NCBI GenBank assembly: GCA_023423935.1
Contig: JAFAEQ010000041.1
Location: 1 to 64,000, forward strand
Reading direction: 5' to 3'
Length of the DNA: 64,000 nt
Origin: Pseudomonadota bacterium
GTDB taxonomy: Bacteria; Pseudomonadota; Gammaproteobacteria; Steroidobacterales; Steroidobacteraceae
Below, piece by piece: positions 60,620 through 64,000 of this stretch. The notes beneath the pieces are model-generated. The model saw only the letters and a program-made list of their open reading frames with translations. It had not been told where the DNA came from and did no database searches. The number at the start of each line of letters is the position of its first letter. The first letter of the stretch is position 1. Position numbers and translations under genes: made by a program.

Positions 60620-61795
60620 ATGTTTGTACTCGCAGATCAAGAGAATCAAGGTGCCGTCATCAAGGTCATTGGCGTGGGCGGAGGCGGCGGTAACGCCGTG
60701 GCGCACATGGCAGCGGCCGGGATCGAAGGCGTGGATTTCATTTGCCTCAATACGGATGCTCAGGCGCTGAAGCATTCGAAAGTGAAAGTCGGTCTTCAGA
60801 TCGGCTGCAACATCACCAAGGGTCTGGGCGCAGGTGCCGATCCTGAAGTGGGCCGTCAGGCCGCGATGGAAGATCGCGATCGCATCATCGAGATGATCGA
60901 AGGCTCCGACATGCTCTTCATTACCGCAGGCATGGGCGGTGGCACGGGCACGGGTGCAGCGCCCGTCGTTGCGCAGATCGCAAAAGAGCTCGGCATCCTC
61001 ACGGTTGCCGTCGTGACGCGTCCGTTCGACATGGAAGGCCGCAAGCGTTCGGGTTCGGCCGAGCACGGCATCAGCGAGCTCAGTCGTCACGTCGACTCGC
61101 TCATCACGATTCCGAATCAGAAGCTGCTCACGGTGCTCGGTGGCGATATCACGCTGCTCGATGCATTCAAGGCTGCAAATCAGGTGTTGCAAGGTGCGGT
61201 GCAGGGCATTGCCGAGCTCATCACCAAACCCGGCATGATCAACGTCGACTTCGCCGACGTGCGCACGGTGATGGCGGAAACCGGCATGGCGATGATGGGC
61301 TCGGGCTCTGCTCGCGGTGAGAATCGTGCGCGTGAAGCGGCCGAAGCTGCGGTGTCGAGCCCGCTGCTGGAAGACGTCAATCTGCATGGCGCGCATGGTT
61401 TGCTGATCAACGTCACGGCTGGTATGGATCTGCGTACCAGCGAGTTCAGCATCGTGGGCGACACGGTGAAGCAGTATGCCTCCGAAGATGCGAACGTAGT
61501 CGTCGGCTGCGTGATCGATCCTGAGATGCAGGAAGAGATCCGGGTGACGGTCGTTGCGACGGGCATCGGTCGTCCGGTCGCTCAGCAGGTTGCTCCGCCG
61601 GATGCTCGCAAGATGACTGCGATTCCGGGTGGTCGTGGCGGCCGCGTGCCGACGCTGGACGATCTGCATGTGCCGACGTACATCCGTCAGCAGCGTGACG
61701 GTCAGCCGACGCGTCGTGCAGTGGGCGATGGCTTGAATGTCGAAGACACCACCATGCTCGACATTCCGGCGTTCCTGCGTCGTCAGGCAGACTGA
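60620..61795 (+). CDS. ftsZ: Cell division protein FtsZ
   Basis: 391 aa tubulin homologue forming the Z ring. IKVIGVGGGGGNAVAHM, LNTDAQAL, the tubulin signature AGMGGGTGTGAAPVVA, VVTRPFDMEGRKR and the C-terminal binding peptide DIPAFLRRQAD for FtsA/ZipA. ATG 60620 with GAGGGG eight bases upstream. Confidence 0.97.
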   Translation: MFVLADQENQGAVIKVIGVGGGGGNAVAHMAAAGIEGVDFICLNTDAQALKHSKVKVGLQIGCNITKGLGAGADPEVGRQAAMEDRDRIIEMIEGSDMLFITAGMGGGTGTGAAPVVAQIAKELGILTVAVVTRPFDMEGRKRSGSAEHGISELSRHVDSLITIPNQKLLTVLGGDITLLDAFKAANQVLQGAVQGIAELITKPGMINVDFADVRTVMAETGMAMMGSGSARGENRAREAAEAAVSSPLLEDVNLHGAHGLLINVTAGMDLRTSEFSIVGDTVKQYASEDANVVVGCVIDPEMQEEIRVTVVATGIGRPVAQQVAPPDARKMTAIPGGRGGRVPTLDDLHVPTYIRQQRDGQPTRRAVGDGLNVEDTTMLDIPAFLRRQAD

Positions 61796-62051
61796 GTTAG
61801 CGCCGAGGAAGAACCGTAGGCTGTAGGTCAGACCCGCATGCGATTGGCATCGCGAGTCGCGCTCATCGACATGTAGTCCCACGTCGAGGCGCACATTGGC
61901 CTGTAGAACCGGACCCGACGAGTCAGAGGCTTGTCGGGGTCCGGTCGCGGTGCTACGGTGCCGCCGCGCTTTCTCGTGCGTTCATGTGCACGTCGCCATT
62001 TTCAGGCGGCGCCTCGTTGTCAGACAGGCGTGAAAGGCAGTACCTAGTCCT
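61796..62051. other. ftsZ-lpxC intergenic region with heptad relic and hairpin
   Basis: At 61816-61831 GTAGGCTGTAGGTCAGA repeats the end of the left arm seen after murB, without a partner arm here. At 61907-61940 GGACCCGAC can pair with GTCGGGGTCC, a possible weak terminator without a T run. The lpxC leader follows. No ORF. Confidence 0.55.
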
Positions 62052-62969
62052 ATGCTCCACCAGCGAACCATCAAGAACACCATCCGGGCGACCGGCGTAG
62101 GCCTGCATTCCGGCAAAAAGGTGCTGATGGTCGTCAAACCTGCGCCCGCCGACACGGGTGTGGTGTTCCGTCGAACCGACCTGGATCCGGTGATCGACGT
62201 GCCGGCCTACGCCGAGAATGTCGGCGAGACCATGCTCGGGACCACTCTTATTAAAGGTCACTCCCGGGTCTCTACCATCGAACATCTGATGTCGGCCTTC
62301 GCGGGCCTTGGCATCGACAACGCCTATATCGAGCTGTCCGCAGAAGAAGTGCCCATCATGGACGGCAGCGCTGGCCCGTTCGTGTTCCTGCTGCAGTCGG
62401 CCGGCATCGAAGAACTGCCTGCCCCGAAGCGTTTCGCGCGAATCCTCGAGCCCATCCAGGTCGAGGATGGCGATAAGTGGGCGCGTTTCACCCCATACAA
62501 CGGCTTCAAGGTCAATTTCGAGATCGAGTTCAATCACCCGATCTTCAAGAAGCGCGATCAGACTGCGACCATGGATTTCTCGACGACCTCGTTCCTGCGC
62601 GAGATCAGCCGTGCGCGCACGTTCGGCTTCATGCGCGATCTCGAGTTCATGCGCTCTCGCAATCTCGCGCTCGGCGGCACGATGGAAAACGCGATCGTGC
62701 TCGATGACACGCGCATCCTGAACGAGGAAGGCCTGCGCTACGAAGACGAGTTCGTAAAGCACAAAATCCTGGATGCGATCGGCGATCTGTACCTTCTGGG
62801 CCGCAGCATCCTGGGCGAATTCAGCGGCTACAAGTCCGGCCATGCCCTCAATAACAAGCTGCTGCGCAAGCTCATCGCGACACCTTCGGCCTGGGAGGAA
62901 GTGACTTTCGAGACTGAGCCCGCGCCGATCTCCTATCTGCCCGCGGCGGCAGTTGCGGCGAGCGCCTGA
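62052..62969 (+). CDS. lpxC: UDP-3-O-acyl-N-acetylglucosamine deacetylase LpxC
   Basis: 305 aa zinc deacetylase, committed step of lipid A synthesis. MLHQRTIKNTIRATGVGLHSG, STIEHLMSAFAGLGIDN (zinc His), EVPIMDGSAGPFVFLL, RARTFGFMRDLE, and HKILDAIGDLYLLG with the other His and Asp ligands, then SGYKSGHALNNKLL. Last gene of the dcw string in gammaproteobacteria. Confidence 0.97.
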   Translation: MLHQRTIKNTIRATGVGLHSGKKVLMVVKPAPADTGVVFRRTDLDPVIDVPAYAENVGETMLGTTLIKGHSRVSTIEHLMSAFAGLGIDNAYIELSAEEVPIMDGSAGPFVFLLQSAGIEELPAPKRFARILEPIQVEDGDKWARFTPYNGFKVNFEIEFNHPIFKKRDQTATMDFSTTSFLREISRARTFGFMRDLEFMRSRNLALGGTMENAIVLDDTRILNEEGLRYEDEFVKHKILDAIGDLYLLGRSILGEFSGYKSGHALNNKLLRKLIATPSAWEEVTFETEPAPISYLPAAAVAASA

Positions 62970-62973
62970 GGAA

Positions 62974-63146
62974 AATTAGTAGTTAGTAATGAGTAACGAA
63001 AGCCGGGAGCCAGCCCCAGCGCCTGGGAGCACAGGGCTCGGGACCGACTTCAGCTTCTGCATTACTCATTGCTAATTGCTCATTACTAATTCGCGCGGGA
63101 TTGTTCGCGCGGGATTACTAATTGCTCATTACTAAGTCGCGCGGAC
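62974..63146. repeat. Heptad inverted repeat (ATTAGTA type) with duplicated right arm
   Basis: The left arm 62974-63000 is ATTAGTA, GTTAGTA, ATGAGTA. The right side 63061-63146 has ATTACTC, ATTGCTA, ATTGCTC, ATTACTA, then TCGCGCGGG twice, then ATTACTA, ATTGCTC, ATTACTA and again TCGCGCGG. So the right arm and its GC-rich tail have been duplicated in direct order. It separates lpxC from the convergent dciA. Confidence 0.85.
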
Positions 63147-63181
63147 TCCGGCGACATAATCCTTTCCGCGCGATCCGCCCC

Positions 63182-63481
63182 TTAGTCCGTTCTCGCACCG
63201 ACGCGCACGCGCAACCTGGTGGCCTGTGTCTCACCGCTGCGATGCAGCTCCTCGAGCAAGCGCTGTTGGTCGTAGTGCAGGCGCGTCGCCCAGACTGCGG
63301 AGTCGGTGACGATGACGAGCGTGTCCTCGACGTAAGTTGCTGAGAGAACGTGTTCTTTTTCCTCCTCGGCGACCAGCAGCCTAACCTTGGCGGTCAGGTC
63401 CAGCACCTCGCGCGCGCGACGTTCGAGATCCGCAAAGGCACCTCCGATGCCTTCCCCGAACCGCTTCAGAAATTCAGACAT
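63182..63481 (-). CDS. dciA: DciA-like (DUF721) replicative-helicase loading protein
   Basis: 99 aa. A DUF721 domain with LTAKVRLLVAEEEKEHVLSATYVEDTLVIVTDSAVWATRLHYDQQRLLEEL; the DxxLxVxxxSxxWAxxLxxxxxxLL pattern is the KH-like core of DciA, which loads DnaB in bacteria lacking DnaC. The position between lpxC and secA-side genes matches Pseudomonas and Xanthomonas. Here it is on the opposite strand to lpxC, as usual. Confidence 0.87.
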   Translation of the reverse strand: MSEFLKRFGEGIGGAFADLERRAREVLDLTAKVRLLVAEEEKEHVLSATYVEDTLVIVTDSAVWATRLHYDQQRLLEELHRSGETQATRLRVRVGARTD

Positions 63482-63551
63482 AAGCCGACACCTTCTATAT
63501 GTGCGCTGTGACCGCTTGATCTTTTGACTTGGGTTTCTGCATATTCGTCCC

Positions 63552-63658
63552 AGCTGACAAGGGCAAACCCGTCGAAAGGCGGGGACGCAAAGCCACCGGT
63601 CTAAGGACCTCTCGCGGCGCGATGCGCGTAATGGTCACGATAGCGGGGTTGCCAGGAT
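63552..63658 (+). promoter_or_regulatory. Cyclic di-GMP-I (GEMM-I) riboswitch
   Basis: The conserved core is clear: AAGGGCAAACC at 63559-63569, GAAAG tetraloop arm, GGGACGCAAAGCC (63582-63594), ACCGGTCTAAGGACC, a variable P3 arm and TAGCGGGGTTGCC at 63641-63653. The AAGGGCAAACC block keeps the G used for c-di-GMP rather than the A of cGAMP-type variants. A terminator hairpin follows at 63730-63751 and the M23 peptidase starts at 63791, so transcription control is likely. Direction of the response is not certain. Confidence 0.93.
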
Positions 63659-63729
63659 GTACAACACGAAACCATCGGTTTTACGTCCACTTCCCCAAGG
63701 ATCGAGGTCGGAGACAGCACGGGCAGGGT

Positions 63730-63751
63730 GTCCGCGCTGCGGGACGTTTTT
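63730..63751 (+). terminator. Riboswitch-controlled terminator
   Basis: GTCCGC (63730-63735) pairs with GCGGGAC (63739-63745) with one bulge, followed by GTTTTT. It stands 75 bases after the riboswitch core and 40 before the start codon of the M23 gene, the place expected for an expression platform. Confidence 0.7.
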
Positions 63752-63790
63752 AATTCGCGCCAACTTTTTCAGGACGCGAGGCACGATCCA

Positions 63791-64000
63791 ATGAATGTCA
63801 TCGTCTTTTCCAAGCGCCTGGGGCGGGCCCGGCAATTCGAACTCGGCAGGCCGCTTGCGCTGACGGTGACGATAGCAACGGTGATTACCGTGCTGGCCGG
63901 TGTGCTCTTCGTGGGGGTCCAACTCGGTCGCAGCAGTCTCTTCCAGCCCGCCACGCAGGTCGCCGAATGGGGCCGCAAGCTCGAAGTTCAGCGTCAGCAA
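63791..64000 (+). CDS. M23 family peptidoglycan peptidase, N-terminus only
   Basis: 70 codons to the window edge. MNVIVFSKRLGRARQFELG, one membrane segment (LALTVTIATVITVLAGVLFVGVQLG) and the beginning of a periplasmic region. The catalytic domain is outside the window. Assignment to M23 rests on this N-terminal form and on the usual lpxC-dciA-M23-secA order in related genomes. The c-di-GMP riboswitch upstream would link murein cutting to the motile/sessile switch. Confidence 0.7.
   Translation, partial: MNVIVFSKRLGRARQFELGRPLALTVTIATVITVLAGVLFVGVQLGRSSLFQPATQVAEWGRKLEVQRQQ

Noticed and set aside
61907..61940. Rho-independent terminator after ftsZ
   Set aside because: The stem is good but no T run follows; kept only as a possible hairpin in the intergenic entry.
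63552..63658. cGAMP-specific variant of the GEMM riboswitch
   Set aside because: The AAGGGCAAACC block keeps the G position associated with c-di-GMP; the A variant is not seen. Biochemical proof is still lacking.

Overview
The window is chromosomal DNA of a GC-rich Gram-negative bacterium, most likely a gammaproteobacterium near the Steroidobacterales/Xanthomonadales. The evidence is the dcw gene order ending lpxC-dciA-(M23 peptidase), the rsmI/lpoA/yraN block, meso-DAP-type MurE, many large TonB-dependent receptors and a cobalamin-riboswitch btuB. The lineage is inferred from gene content only. No tRNA, rRNA, CRISPR array, integrase or full-length transposase was seen.

Layout. 1-8.9 kb: greB, a small unknown protein, an M13 metallopeptidase lipoprotein, a lemA/TPM/TPM operon, an L,D-transpeptidase lipoprotein, a YpfJ-type zinc protease and ppnP. 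9.2-12.9 kb: an orphan contractile-tail-sheath-like protein and a GAF/EAL-type protein with a degraded catalytic motif. 13.2-23.9 kb: a sugar locus. Three minus-strand genes fit non-phosphorylative L-fucose catabolism (lactonase, FAH-type hydrolase, SDR). A LacI-type palindrome separates them from a plus-strand GH35-like galactosidase, a PA14-containing GH31 xylosidase and a SusC-like TonB receptor, which together resemble a xyloglucan-oligosaccharide utilisation locus. 24.3-28.7 kb: a small unknown gene, then mprF-acvB (aminoacyl-phosphatidylglycerol synthesis and hydrolysis). 29-34 kb: btuB with a cobalamin riboswitch, and a frameshifted TonB receptor. 34.3-38.7 kb: an inositol-phosphatase-family enzyme, an Nramp-like transporter lacking the usual metal motif, a small membrane protein, and an ABC ATPase / membrane zinc protease / zinc-ribbon operon. 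39-43.1 kb: yraN, lpoA, rsmI and RNase P RNA. 43.6-63 kb: the complete dcw cluster (mraZ to lpxC), preceded by a sigma70-like promoter and three MraZ boxes, followed by dciA. The window ends with a c-di-GMP-I riboswitch and terminator in front of a truncated M23 peptidase gene.

The most unusual feature is in the spaces between genes. Many hold short repeats locked to a period of exactly 7 bp (units such as ATGAGCA, GTGATGA, GGCTGTA, CTAGTCG) or exactly 9 bp (CCGCAAAGA, ACACAAAGA, GCACGGGGA). They are usually arranged as a left arm and an inverted right arm around a unique loop, so each can form a long hairpin. They occur at more than a dozen sites. They often touch or supply stop codons, they split tightly packed operons (murB/ddl, ftsA/ftsZ, lpoA/yraN), and in one case a frame-neutral 150-bp copy sits inside the signal peptide of acvB. 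A separate small MITE-like element with IS5-style ends and a CTAG target duplication is present in two inverted copies.

Read as a whole, the window joins cell-envelope biogenesis (dcw cluster, L,D-transpeptidase, LpoA, MprF/AcvB, M23 peptidase) with TonB-dependent nutrient uptake, over a chromosome seeded with structured repeats.
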